Shown: positions 6,094 to 13,881, counted from the stretch's first letter. The stretch: DNA of 15,077 nucleotides from Bacteroidia bacterium (GCA_025996865.1 BNTV01000113.1:1-15077); one strand, 5' to 3'. Program-made: numbers and translations. Notes: a model not told the origin generated them from the letters alone.

Positions 6094-7637
6094 TGATACC
6101 TTATTTATTAAACACAACACTTTGCGCATTATTGCTATATACCGTCTATGCGCTTTTACTTGAAAAGGAAAATATGCACCGTTTCAAACGAATGTATTTA
6201 CTGAGCAGCCTTGTATTTTCTTTGACCATTCCTTTAATCACAGTCAATTTATTTGTGCCGCAATTTGACTTCATTGAAGGAATTGCAAGTCAAGTCCACA
6301 ATGACAATTGGACTCCGGTTATAGAAACAAAAATCGCCGGTAATCTGATATGGGAACGCAATGTAGAGATGGCGCTCGCCCCGTCTCTACCATCCAAACC
6401 GCCAACAAATTATCCTTTGATTATTTTTTCGTTATATGGTTTGGTTACCGCTTTCTTCTTGTTCCGGCTATTGAGAAACAGTTTTCAGTTGCTGGCTTAC
6501 GGACGAAAGAGTTTTTCCATTGATTATTTCGATGCCAAAATCGTTTTGATAAAAGAAAATTGGGTTCCACACAGTTTTGGAAAATACATTTTTGTCAACC
6601 AGGACGATTATGAAAACGGATGCATTGCCGAAGAAATAATCATCCACGAATGGACACACGTCAAACAGAAGCATTCCTTGGATGTTGTTTTTTTGGAAGT
6701 GTTGATTGCTTTTTTCTGGTTTAATCCTATTTTTTATTTGTATAAAAATAAAATCAAACTGAATCACGAATTTATTGCGGATGATGCGGTTATAAAAGGC
6801 GACCGAAATATTCCTAATTATCAAATGCTATTGATTAACAGCATCCCTCAAGAAAAAAATTTACAACTGACATCCAATTTCAATTATTTAATAACTAAAA
6901 AAAGATTACTTATGATGACAAAAACAACTTCCAAGACAAGGGCTTTGTGCAAAAAGATAGCATTAATCCCCGTATTTGTAGCGGCAACCGGTGTTTTTTC
7001 CACAAAGACAATGGCAGAGGAAACGAACGTTCTTCCAATTTGGGAAAACACGGTGCAAACAACAGTACAGGACAATTCGGAGGTAATTATTCCGGGACAG
7101 GGAGTTTCCAATGAATTAATAGCTGAATATCAAGAAATTGAACGTAAATACATAGATAAAAAAGAGAAACTTAAGGATGGTAGCGAGCAAATAGTATGGA
7201 AAAACTATTCTTTATCGGAAAATGAATGGAAACGCTTGTATGTTATTTATGTTCAAATGAATAATGAACAACGAAGACTACAAAATATTTCTTTTAGCGG
7301 ACCGTTAACTGCGAAACAACTTAGAAATCCCAACAAAGATGAATGGAAATCTTGTAAAAACGCGGATATAATCTGGTTGGATGGAAAAAAAGTTGACAAT
7401 TCCGCCCTTCAATCATACAAACGTCAGGATATTACTTTCTTTGCGCGTAGAAAGAGTGAAACCGGGCAAAAAATTCGGGCTTTATGGACTAAAAAGGGAT
7501 ATGAAGAATACCTCAAAAATTATGAAAAGCAAATTCCGGTAGAAAAATTAATAGAAATTCATCCGTCTATCCTATTTAGGATTACGACAAAAAATTCCCT
7601 AAAAGGTGTCTTCACGAGTGTTGGAAGTAATATATAG
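6090..7637 (+). CDS. M56-family membrane metalloprotease (BlaR1-like sensor)
   Basis: A 515-residue integral membrane protein. Hydrophobic segments lie at about 5-24, 37-56, 108-126, 198-216 and 288-305. The zinc-protease motif HEWTH (186-190) sits in the cytoplasmic loop before the fourth segment, with FIADD (228-232) as the likely third-ligand region. After the fifth segment comes a roughly 210-residue region, probably periplasmic, that begins near TMAEETNVLP and contains GVSNELIAEYQEIERKY; it is not a penicillin-binding domain, so the signal is unlikely to be recognised as in staphylococcal BlaR1. It is translationally coupled to the repressor by a 4-base overlap. By analogy it would cleave or cause cleavage of that repressor on stimulation. 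No gene under the same control is evident, since 7638 onward holds only fragments. Confidence 0.9.
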   Translation: MMIPYLLNTTLCALLLYTVYALLLEKENMHRFKRMYLLSSLVFSLTIPLITVNLFVPQFDFIEGIASQVHNDNWTPVIETKIAGNLIWERNVEMALAPSLPSKPPTNYPLIIFSLYGLVTAFFLFRLLRNSFQLLAYGRKSFSIDYFDAKIVLIKENWVPHSFGKYIFVNQDDYENGCIAEEIIIHEWTHVKQKHSLDVVFLEVLIAFFWFNPIFYLYKNKIKLNHEFIADDAVIKGDRNIPNYQMLLINSIPQEKNLQLTSNFNYLITKKRLLMMTKTTSKTRALCKKIALIPVFVAATGVFSTKTMAEETNVLPIWENTVQTTVQDNSEVIIPGQGVSNELIAEYQEIERKYIDKKEKLKDGSEQIVWKNYSLSENEWKRLYVIYVQMNNEQRRLQNISFSGPLTAKQLRNPNKDEWKSCKNADIIWLDGKKVDNSALQSYKRQDITFFARRKSETGQKIRALWTKKGYEEYLKNYEKQIPVEKLIEIHPSILFRITTKNSLKGVFTSVGSNI

Positions 7638-7737
7638 ACTTAAATCCGTAAATAATTTTCAAAAAAAGAAACAAAGCGATGAATGGAGATTCTCTATTGA
7701 AATACCACGCCACCACAAAACCGGATACACTGCTTGA

Positions 7738-7920
7738 TCAAGCCATCGTGCAAATATTGGGGAGAACAATCTCATGTCCGACCATTACTTCATAATCGTT
7801 GTATTTCATATCTTTTGATAATATCAAGTTATTATTATCGAGGCGGTTAAATTCACAAAACTCTTTGTACGACAGTGAGTTTACATATATTTCAATATAA
7901 TCAAATCTTTGCTCATGCCT
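7738..7920 (-). pseudogene. Unidentified 60-codon open fragment without a proper start
   Basis: Minus-strand frame open from just after a TGA at 7921-7923 to a TGA at 7738-7740. It has no ATG near its beginning, but a protein-like composition: RFDYIEIYVNSLSYKEF, then CEFNRLDNNN, and later KYNDYEVMVGHEIVLPN. I do not recognise the family. The end of the fragment vaguely suggests a LysM-type or other small alpha/beta repeat, but this is not a claim. It begins next to the 58-bp inverted-repeat unit at 7927, as though that unit cut off its 5' part. Confidence 0.35.
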
Positions 7921-7926
7921 TCAATA

Positions 7927-7984
7927 TTTAGCGTATGTGATAAATAAGTTATAAAAGTACAAAATATTTTCGACATACGCTAAA
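7927..7984. repeat. 58-bp unit with perfect 12-bp terminal inverted repeats
   Basis: TTTAGCGTATGT (7927-7938) and its exact complement ACATACGCTAAA (7973-7984) enclose 34 AT-rich bases. Gene fragments abut on both sides: the unidentified minus-strand frame ends at 7920 and the AraC remnant starts at about 7985. There is no T-run beside it. It could be a very small non-autonomous element, a recombination scar or a regulator-binding site. Confidence 0.7.
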
Positions 7985-8071
7985 CATTACAAAACCTTAT
8001 TCAAGACCTACACTGGAATGACCCCTCTCCAATACCGGATGAAATCGGAACGAAATATCTATATTACGTAA
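7985..8071 (+). pseudogene. C-terminal remnant of an AraC-family regulator
   Basis: The frame ending at TAA 8069-8071 reads YKTLFKTYTGMTPLQYR followed by a short basic tail. This is the conserved end of the AraC/XylS helix-turn-helix domain (consensus F-K-x-x-x-G-x-T-P-x-x-Y-R). Only about 28 codons remain, and the sequence upstream in this frame runs into the inverted-repeat unit instead of the rest of the DNA-binding domain. The parent gene was transcribed on the plus strand and has been lost, probably during the rearrangement that brought in the AbiE module. Confidence 0.7.
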
Positions 8072-8076
8072 AAAAA

Positions 8077-8089
8077 TCGACGTAGTCAA
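8077..8089 (+). repeat. 13-bp direct repeat, left copy flanking the AbiE operon
   Basis: TCGACGTAGTCAA here is identical to 9860-9872 on the other side of the operon. Similarity continues more loosely for about 20 bases (ACC followed by an A-run, then ACGA). The two copies are 1,783 bases apart and in the same orientation. Confidence 0.7.
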
Positions 8090-8110
8090 TTATACCAAAA
8101 AATGACTACG
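8081..8110 (-). terminator. Hairpin at the end of the AbiE operon
   Basis: CGTAGTCA (8081-8088) pairs with TGACTACG (8103-8110), leaving a 14-base loop. It includes the TAG stop of abiEii (8106-8108). The minus-strand T tract lies inside the loop and not after the stem, so termination is plausible but not textbook. Confidence 0.45.
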
Positions 8111-9008
8111 ATGCCAAACATTTTGCCAATTTTTCAATTCCTTGTTTGTGTTTTACCGGATTATCGGATTTCAGTTTGCTTATATTCAACTGCTTCCATT
8201 GCACGGATGGAAATTGCAAAAACTCCTGATATTCGGTATGTTTCGCTAATGGATTTTCTGCTTCAAAATCAAGTAAAAACGACTTGTCTTTGTCCGTTAA
8301 ATTGGAATTTATGAACTCTGTCAACTTTTCGCGGGTTTCCTCAAAATCAGAATAGCTAAACGAAATATCTGTCATTCCTGCAAATTGCTGTACAAGCGCT
8401 TCGCTTTGATTTGTCCGATTAGGGGCAAGCGTTTCTACTATGGGACGGTCGCCACCTAAAAGAGAATAGAAAAAACCTTTTTTTACCTGTTCAAAATCGG
8501 TTATCTTGCCGAACATCAATTTTATATCAAATAAATCCCGTGGGTGTTGCCTGTCAAGTGCTGCCGATATTTTTCCACCGTAAAGTTGTGAAAACGATAC
8601 AATTTTTGTTTTGTTGGAAGTTTCAAAAACAGTTTGCGCCCTTTTGCATAACGGTTTTATTTCCGTTGGCTCAATAAGTCCCCGCTTTGTTCCGTTGACT
8701 TCTACCTTTACCATTATTCCCCGCTGATTGCAGTATATTTTATTGGGTTTTTCAGTAACAATTACATTTGGAATGATTGCTTTTACCTTTTCCTTGATGA
8801 TTGACAGATTTTTATGAATTTCAGCAAATGATTCTTCCCATGATTTTATTGGCACATAAGTAACATCAATATCAACGGAATAGCGAGGCAAATCAAGCAC
8901 ATAAAGATTTATAGCCGTACCTCCATGTACTGCAAAACCATCAATTCCTGATAAGGTTGGAATGATTTTCAGCAACAATTCAACTTGCTGTTTGTATAAT
9001 TTATTCAT
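8106..9008 (-). CDS. abiEii: AbiEii/AbiGii-family nucleotidyltransferase toxin
   Basis: Toxin of a type IV toxin-antitoxin (abortive phage infection) pair; characterised members are nucleotidyltransferases whose activity arrests growth. The DNA polymerase beta-type core is visible: HGGTAINLYVLDLPRYSVDID holds the GG(T) motif (29-31) and the acidic pair Asp46 and Asp48, and LYGGKISAALDRQHPRDLFDI (142-162) holds the conserved Lys146 and the RDxxD motif. I take ATG at 9008 as the start (300 residues), with a TTG two codons upstream as an alternative. It overlaps the antitoxin gene's stop by 8 bases, giving tight coupling with antitoxin made first. The antitoxin neutralises the phenotype without a stable protein complex in known systems. 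Confidence 0.92.
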   Translation of the reverse strand: MNKLYKQQVELLLKIIPTLSGIDGFAVHGGTAINLYVLDLPRYSVDIDVTYVPIKSWEESFAEIHKNLSIIKEKVKAIIPNVIVTEKPNKIYCNQRGIMVKVEVNGTKRGLIEPTEIKPLCKRAQTVFETSNKTKIVSFSQLYGGKISAALDRQHPRDLFDIKLMFGKITDFEQVKKGFFYSLLGGDRPIVETLAPNRTNQSEALVQQFAGMTDISFSYSDFEETREKLTEFINSNLTDKDKSFLLDFEAENPLAKHTEYQEFLQFPSVQWKQLNISKLKSDNPVKHKQGIEKLAKCLAS

Positions 9009-9765
9009 ATTCAACTAAATCTCTTGGCAATGTTATTTGATATTTTGTATTATAAACGCCTTTTTCCACAATTGCTCTTTTTCCTGTTCCCAAACCTATC
9101 CGTGATAAATCCAAATCATTTAACCAAGCGTGTCCGGCTTTTTCGGCCATGTAAAGAAACAATCTTTTTACTTTAACTGACTTATATTCTTCCAACAAGG
9201 CTTGCAATAGTTCAGGTCGCAAACCGTTCAACATTTCCATAACATAATATAAATCAGTTAAAATATACTGTTTCGGTGCAAGGTCTAAACATTCCAAAAA
9301 TGCTCGCTCGGGGGAGGAAACGGAAACTTCAAAACCATTTTCGATTATCATAGCTATTCCTGTTTCGCTTGTGTCATAATATCTCTTTAGAATATTGACA
9401 CCCCAATCATATTTTAAGAACCATTTCGGAAACCATTCATTGCGAGGACAATAAACCACAATCGTTTGTCTGCCGAGTGGTACATAATGGGCAAAGCCCC
9501 GCATTTCCAATGCAGACAAAGCCCCAACATGCAGTTTTTTATGCAGTTGGCTGTTAAAGCAAGACAAAGCGCTGAACAAAGTTGGCTTATCGCCGGTACG
9601 GTACATAACGCCCGGCGCTATGGCTGTAAACCATTGTGCATCGCGATAATGTTGCTGCAAAGTATAGGATATGCCATTCTTGTTCAGCCACGACGCAAAA
9701 CAGAGCGCACCTGACGGTAAGTTTTGCAGGAAATAGTTTATTTTTGTTAGTCCTTTTACATTCAT
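9001..9765 (-). CDS. abiEi: AbiEi-family antitoxin and transcriptional repressor
   Basis: A 254-residue protein matching the long AbiEi form: an N-terminal winged helix (about 1-80, including GALCFASWLNKNGISYTLQQHY), the central HVGALSALEMRGFAHYV segment (79-95), and the C-terminal antitoxin domain with SSPERAFLECLDLAP (150-164). It ends with KYQITLPRDLVEYE. Characterised AbiEi proteins both counter the toxin and bind inverted repeats in their own promoter. It is the first gene of the operon and overlaps abiEii. The promoter box ends four bases before the ATG, so its mRNA may be leaderless. The module sits between direct repeats and beside gene debris, consistent with acquisition by transfer. 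Confidence 0.92.
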   Translation of the reverse strand: MNVKGLTKINYFLQNLPSGALCFASWLNKNGISYTLQQHYRDAQWFTAIAPGVMYRTGDKPTLFSALSCFNSQLHKKLHVGALSALEMRGFAHYVPLGRQTIVVYCPRNEWFPKWFLKYDWGVNILKRYYDTSETGIAMIIENGFEVSVSSPERAFLECLDLAPKQYILTDLYYVMEMLNGLRPELLQALLEEYKSVKVKRLFLYMAEKAGHAWLNDLDLSRIGLGTGKRAIVEKGVYNTKYQITLPRDLVEYE

Positions 9766-9769
9766 GGTG

Positions 9770-9801
9770 CAAATATACTAAAAAAAATAAACCGAAACAA
9801 A
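9770..9801 (-). promoter_or_regulatory. Promoter of the AbiE operon
   Basis: Minus strand: TTTG (9801-9798), 20 bases, TATATTTG (9777-9770), a full match to the phylum consensus. The last G is only four bases from the ATG at 9765, so the predicted transcription start falls on or next to the start codon. Confidence 0.75.
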
Positions 9802-9859
9802 AATGTTTGCATTTGTGAAAAATAATTTTAATACCATTTGCGACAATTTAAAACAACGT

Positions 9860-9872
9860 TCGACGTAGTCAA
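9860..9872 (+). repeat. 13-bp direct repeat, right copy flanking the AbiE operon
   Basis: TCGACGTAGTCAA, identical to 8077-8089. It lies 95 bases upstream of the abiEi start and about 95 bases before the serine hydrolase gene. Unlike the left copy it lacks the matching TGACTAC arm, so it does not form the same hairpin. Confidence 0.7.
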
Positions 9873-9966
9873 ATGCACCCAAAAATAATTAACGACTAAA
9901 AAATTAAGTTCGATTACTTGATTTATTTGCATAAAAGTTATAATTTTACTTCCAAAATGATCTCTT

Positions 9967-11145
9967 ATGCAAAAAACAGTTAAAGTTTTATTGGGAATCT
10001 GCATCGGGATTCTCGCTGTCATTCTGTTAATTATCGCCGGTTTGTATATTTCGGGAAACGGTTATGTGATAAAGGCTTTTCGGACAACGATCCTGAAAGG
10101 ATATTCCACAACTTACATCGACGACTACGTGGATTTCAACAACAATGTGATTCGTGCGGGAACGCCCCAGCCTTGGGAATTGCACGAAAATTACAACAAA
10201 ATCAAACTTACGGATACTTTGCGAAAGGAATTGGAAGATTTCCATTCCGTCGCTTTTGCGCTTATCAAAGACGGAAAATTGCTGTACGAAGAATATTGGG
10301 ACGATTATTCCGACAGCAGCCTGACAAACTCTTTTTCAATGGCAAAAACACTGACAACCATGCTTTTAGGAAAAGCCATCGAACAAGGCTACATCAAAAA
10401 CGTGGACCAACCGCTTACGGATTTTCTTCCCGAATTTTCGACCGATTCGTTGGGCAGGTTGGCGACTGTTGGCCAATTGGCAAGCATGCGTTCGGGATTC
10501 AGTTGGGATGAAGAATATTATTCGCCCATCAATATGACGACTGAGGCTTATTTTGGCAATGATGTCGAAAAACAATTATTGAAGCGGCATTTCGACGAAC
10601 AGCCGGGCGGAAAATTCAACTATTTGTCGGCAAACACCCAATTGTTGGCCATTGTCTTGAAACGGGCAACCGGGAAAAGCTTGGCGCAATACTTTTCGGA
10701 ATCGTTCTGGCAACCGATGGGTATGGAACACGATGCTTTGTGGGCGTTGAGCGGCGACATTGAAAAATCGTTTTGCTGCGTATATAGCGATGTCCGGGAT
10801 TTTGCCAAATTAGGTCAGTTGTTGTTGCAGAAAGGGAATTGGAATGGACAGCAAGTTTTGGATTCGGCTTTTGTAGAATTGATGATTACACCGGATTCTA
10901 CGGCTTTCGAGCCGGATGAACCGAGAAAATACGGTTATTCCATTTGGATTGACGAAGAACACCATCCACCTTTTTATGGTATGATGGGACATTTGGGGCA
11001 AAGAATTATTGTAGTGCCGAGTGAAAATCTGGTAATTGTCCGTTTAGGAAAAGAAAAAGATCCGGTCAATCCACGAAGAGGACATTTGGATACAGATGTA
11101 TATTACTTTGTGGATGAAGCAATGAAAATAACAGGTGCACGGTGA
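9967..11145 (+). CDS. Membrane-anchored serine hydrolase of the beta-lactamase/penicillin-binding-protein-like family
   Basis: A 392-residue protein with one N-terminal membrane segment (about 7-29) and an extracytoplasmic class C beta-lactamase-like domain. The catalytic triad motifs are visible: SMAK (124-127, SxxK), YLS (219-221, in place of YxN) and GHLG (341-344, in place of KTG). The HLG form is common in this broad family of esterases and peptidases, so antibiotic hydrolysis should not be assumed; the substrate is unknown. No signal cleavage site is evident, so it probably stays anchored. It is convergent with gapA. The last codons, Thr-Gly-Ala-Arg-stop, belong to the heptamer element that begins here, as at the end of pta. 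No convincing promoter was found in the 200 bases upstream. Confidence 0.9.
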   Translation: MQKTVKVLLGICIGILAVILLIIAGLYISGNGYVIKAFRTTILKGYSTTYIDDYVDFNNNVIRAGTPQPWELHENYNKIKLTDTLRKELEDFHSVAFALIKDGKLLYEEYWDDYSDSSLTNSFSMAKTLTTMLLGKAIEQGYIKNVDQPLTDFLPEFSTDSLGRLATVGQLASMRSGFSWDEEYYSPINMTTEAYFGNDVEKQLLKRHFDEQPGGKFNYLSANTQLLAIVLKRATGKSLAQYFSESFWQPMGMEHDALWALSGDIEKSFCCVYSDVRDFAKLGQLLLQKGNWNGQQVLDSAFVELMITPDSTAFEPDEPRKYGYSIWIDEEHHPPFYGMMGHLGQRIIVVPSENLVIVRLGKEKDPVNPRRGHLDTDVYYFVDEAMKITGAR

Positions 11146-11233
11146 AAAGGGTAAAAGGTAAAAGGGTAAAGGGTGAAAGGTAAACGGTGCACGAAAAGGA
11201 AATATCCGACTCGTGCACCGTTTACCGTTAACC
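11134..11233. repeat. Inverted array of 7-base repeats (element 2) filling the hydrolase-gapA gap
   Basis: From 11136 the left arm reads TGCACGG, TGAAAAGGG, TAAAAGG, TAAAAGGG, TAAAGGG, TGAAAGG, TAAACGG, TGCACGA: heptamers with two slightly longer units. GGTAAACGGTGCACGA (11179-11194) is perfectly complementary to 11211-11226, giving a 16-bp stem and a 16-base loop, and the right arm continues as one more unit to 11233. The element starts within the serine hydrolase's last codons and ends 8 bases before the complement of the gapA stop, so it occupies the whole gap between two convergent genes and probably serves as a two-way terminator. No T-run follows. Confidence 0.9.
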
Positions 11234-11241
11234 AAAATTAT

Positions 11242-12252
<1,011 letters not shown>

Positions 12253-12307
12253 TTATTAATTAAAAATTAAATTTATAATAGAGAAAATCGCTTATCTTTT
12301 TGCCGCA

Positions 12308-12339
12308 CAAAGGTACGAATTTTTAGCCGTTTATTCAAA
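12308..12339 (-). promoter_or_regulatory. Promoter of gapA
   Basis: Minus strand: TTTG (12339-12336), 20 bases, TACCTTTG (12315-12308). Both elements match the phylum consensus. The predicted start near 12303 gives an AT-rich leader of about 60 bases. Confidence 0.85.
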
Positions 12340-12378
12340 ATAAATGGCGCATTTTTTTCGAATAAATACCAAAATATC

Positions 12379-12465
12379 CTAACAACCGCATGGAGTTGAA
12401 CAAGCGCTTAATAGACAGCCGGTAATCAATAGCAAAATTATACCGGTAACAATCATTTTTTTCAT
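12379..12465 (-). CDS. Small cysteine-rich lipoprotein, 28 residues
   Basis: ATG at 12465 opens a short frame ending in TAG at 12379-12381. The peptide starts MKKMIVTGIILLLITG, a basic end plus hydrophobic core, followed by the lipobox LSAC. Cleavage there would leave a mature peptide of only seven residues, CSTPCGC, with a lipid on the first Cys and two more Cys behind it. The design resembles entericidin-type mini-lipoproteins, but no homology is claimed. The start lies 18 bases after the mltG stop on the same strand, and AAGGGA overlaps that stop, so it is probably cotranscribed with mltG. Function unknown; a role at the cell envelope is suggested by the lipobox and the neighbour. Confidence 0.75.
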   Translation of the reverse strand: MKKMIVTGIILLLITGCLLSACSTPCGC

Positions 12466-12483
12466 AAAATTTATATATTTCCC

Positions 12484-13515
12484 TTAACGGATATTGTTTT
12501 TATTCAGCGCATTTTGGTATTTCCGGGCATTTTGAAGATGTTCCGTGAGTGTAACCGCAAAATTGGTTTCTCCTGAAAAATCTTCTTTTGCCGTCATATA
12601 CAAATAATTATGCTGTACATAGTTCAATACGGCGTCCATTCCGGCAATGGAAGGAATACGTATCGGACCGGGCGGCAATCCCGGATGCCTGTATGTATTA
12701 TAAGGTGAATCTGTATCCAAATGTACGTACAAAATTCGCCTTAAAGAAAAATCGCCTACTGCGAACTTTACGGTAGGATCGGCTTGCAGTGGCATTCTTT
12801 TGCGTAAACGGTTGATATACAAACCTGCCACCATCGCATAATCCGCTTTTTTTGCCGTTTCTTCTTCCACAATGGAAGCCAGAACGGCAACCTGAACAGG
12901 GGTTAAAGGAATGGTTTTTGCTTTTTCCAAACGTTCCGGAGTCCAAAAACGATCGTATTCTTTTTTCATCCGTTCCAAAAATTTATTTATGGAGATATTC
13001 CAATACATCTCATAAGTATTTGGAATGAACATACTTACAATTGTAATGGTATCAAATCCGAAAGATTTGCAGATTTCAGGATCATTTATTTTTTCCGATA
13101 GTTTTTCGGGACCAAACATAAGCTGTTCCCCGATTCTTTCGGCGAGGTCGGTCTTCAGGCGAACATTGTTAAAGGTAAATTGCACCGGTGTCTGTTGTCC
13201 GTTGCGGAACATTCTGACTGCGGATAAACAAGACATTGAAGGCGTAATCACGTATCTGCCGGTTAGCATTTTGTTCTCATAATGCATGGATACTGCCAGT
13301 TTTTGGAAGACCGCAAGGTTTTTTATGTGTGCAACCGTCTCTAAATCAGACAATAGTTTGCCGTAATCTTTTCTTTCATTGATGTAAATAGACACCGGTT
13401 CTTTAATGTCAAAACAGGGAGATATTATCTGATAATAAAAATAACCGGCGATACCTCCTAAAAGGATGATTATTAGGATTATAAAAAGCAGTATTCCTTT
13501 CGTTTTACGTTTCAT
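12484..13515 (-). CDS. mltG: Endolytic murein transglycosylase MltG (YceG-like)
   Basis: Cleaves newly made glycan strands in the inner-membrane vicinity and so helps set peptidoglycan chain length. The 343-residue protein has one N-terminal membrane segment (about 8-29), a LysM-like region, and the YceG catalytic domain. The key motif LASIVEEET (212-220) carries the catalytic Glu (by analogy with E. coli Glu218), followed by MVAGLYINRLRKRMPLQADPTV (228-249) and HPGLPPGPIRIPS (277-289). The usual NP of PPGPIxNP is IP here, and the C-terminal YLYMTAKEDFSGETNF is the normal substrate-groove segment with Glu-Thr in place of the common Thr-His. It is followed after 18 bases by the mini-lipoprotein gene and is divergent from tRNA-Ser. 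Confidence 0.95.
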   Translation of the reverse strand: MKRKTKGILLFIILIIILLGGIAGYFYYQIISPCFDIKEPVSIYINERKDYGKLLSDLETVAHIKNLAVFQKLAVSMHYENKMLTGRYVITPSMSCLSAVRMFRNGQQTPVQFTFNNVRLKTDLAERIGEQLMFGPEKLSEKINDPEICKSFGFDTITIVSMFIPNTYEMYWNISINKFLERMKKEYDRFWTPERLEKAKTIPLTPVQVAVLASIVEEETAKKADYAMVAGLYINRLRKRMPLQADPTVKFAVGDFSLRRILYVHLDTDSPYNTYRHPGLPPGPIRIPSIAGMDAVLNYVQHNYLYMTAKEDFSGETNFAVTLTEHLQNARKYQNALNKNNIR

Positions 13516-13533
13516 GAATGTTTAAATAAAGCG

Positions 13534-13541
13534 CAAAGATA
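13534..13541 (-). promoter_or_regulatory. Likely -7 box of the mltG promoter
   Basis: Minus strand TATCTTTG, an exact TAnnTTTG match, placing the start about 14 bases before the mltG ATG. The -33 region, which overlaps that of the divergent tRNA promoter, lacks a clean TTTG. Confidence 0.55.
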
Positions 13542-13561
13542 AAAAAATTACGTCAGAATAC

Positions 13562-13591
13562 TTGATGAAATTAAAAAAATATATATCTTTG
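13562..13591 (+). promoter_or_regulatory. Promoter of tRNA-Ser
   Basis: TTG (13562-13564), 19 bases, TATCTTTG (13584-13591). The start near 13596 would leave a short leader of about 34 bases to be trimmed by RNase P. Confidence 0.75.
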
Positions 13592-13629
13592 CACCGCCGT
13601 TTGGAAAAATGGTGTTCGGATATGAACCT

Positions 13630-13716
13630 GGAAGTGTGGGTGAGTGGCTGAAACCAACAGTTTGCTAAACTGTCGTACTCGCAAGGGTACCACGCGTTCG
13701 AATCGCGTCGCTTCCG
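13630..13716 (+). tRNA. tRNA-Ser, anticodon GCT
   Basis: A class II tRNA of 87 bases. The acceptor stem GGAAGTG pairs with CGCTTCC with one G-T pair. The anticodon stem ACAGT/ACTGT encloses TTGCTAA with anticodon GCT at 13664-13666, reading AGC and AGT. A long variable arm typical of serine tRNAs follows (CGTACTCGCAAGGGTACC). The T arm is ACGCG-TTCGAAT-CGCGT. The discriminator base is G at 13716; CCA is not encoded. Confidence 0.97.
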
Positions 13717-13881
13717 CTATTAACTTTTTGCAAGTTAAGAAACTATTTCAATAAAAATGCGAGCATTTTGCCGGTACATACGAGCGAATGTTTTTAATCT
13801 TTTCTTTGTTTCTTCCGACAATGCTATGGGATAGTCGTCAAGACAACTATGCAGTAGCCGACAGCTCAACTCCCGGATAGT

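Noticed and set aside
7679..7795. Plus-strand ORF of 38 codons beginning MNGDSLLKYH
   Set aside because: No promoter or recognisable family, and the opposite strand is open over much of the interval; too short to support on its own.
7927..7984. Invertible promoter of the Bacteroides phase-variation type
   Set aside because: The segment between the repeats is only 34 bases, no recombinase is near, and no intact gene lies beside it to be switched.
9967..11145. Serine hydrolase as a true beta-lactamase controlled by the BlaI operon
   Set aside because: It has HLG in place of KTG and YLS in place of YxN, and no BlaI-type dyad was found in its upstream region; the family is functionally broad.
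13630..13716. tRNA-Ser as the attachment site of an integrated element
   Set aside because: No second copy of the tRNA 3' end and no integrase is visible within the window; the neighbourhood of debris is suggestive only.
13720..13738. Terminator of tRNA-Ser (TTAACTT / AAGTTAA dyad)
   Set aside because: Only 7 weak base pairs and no T-run after the stem.
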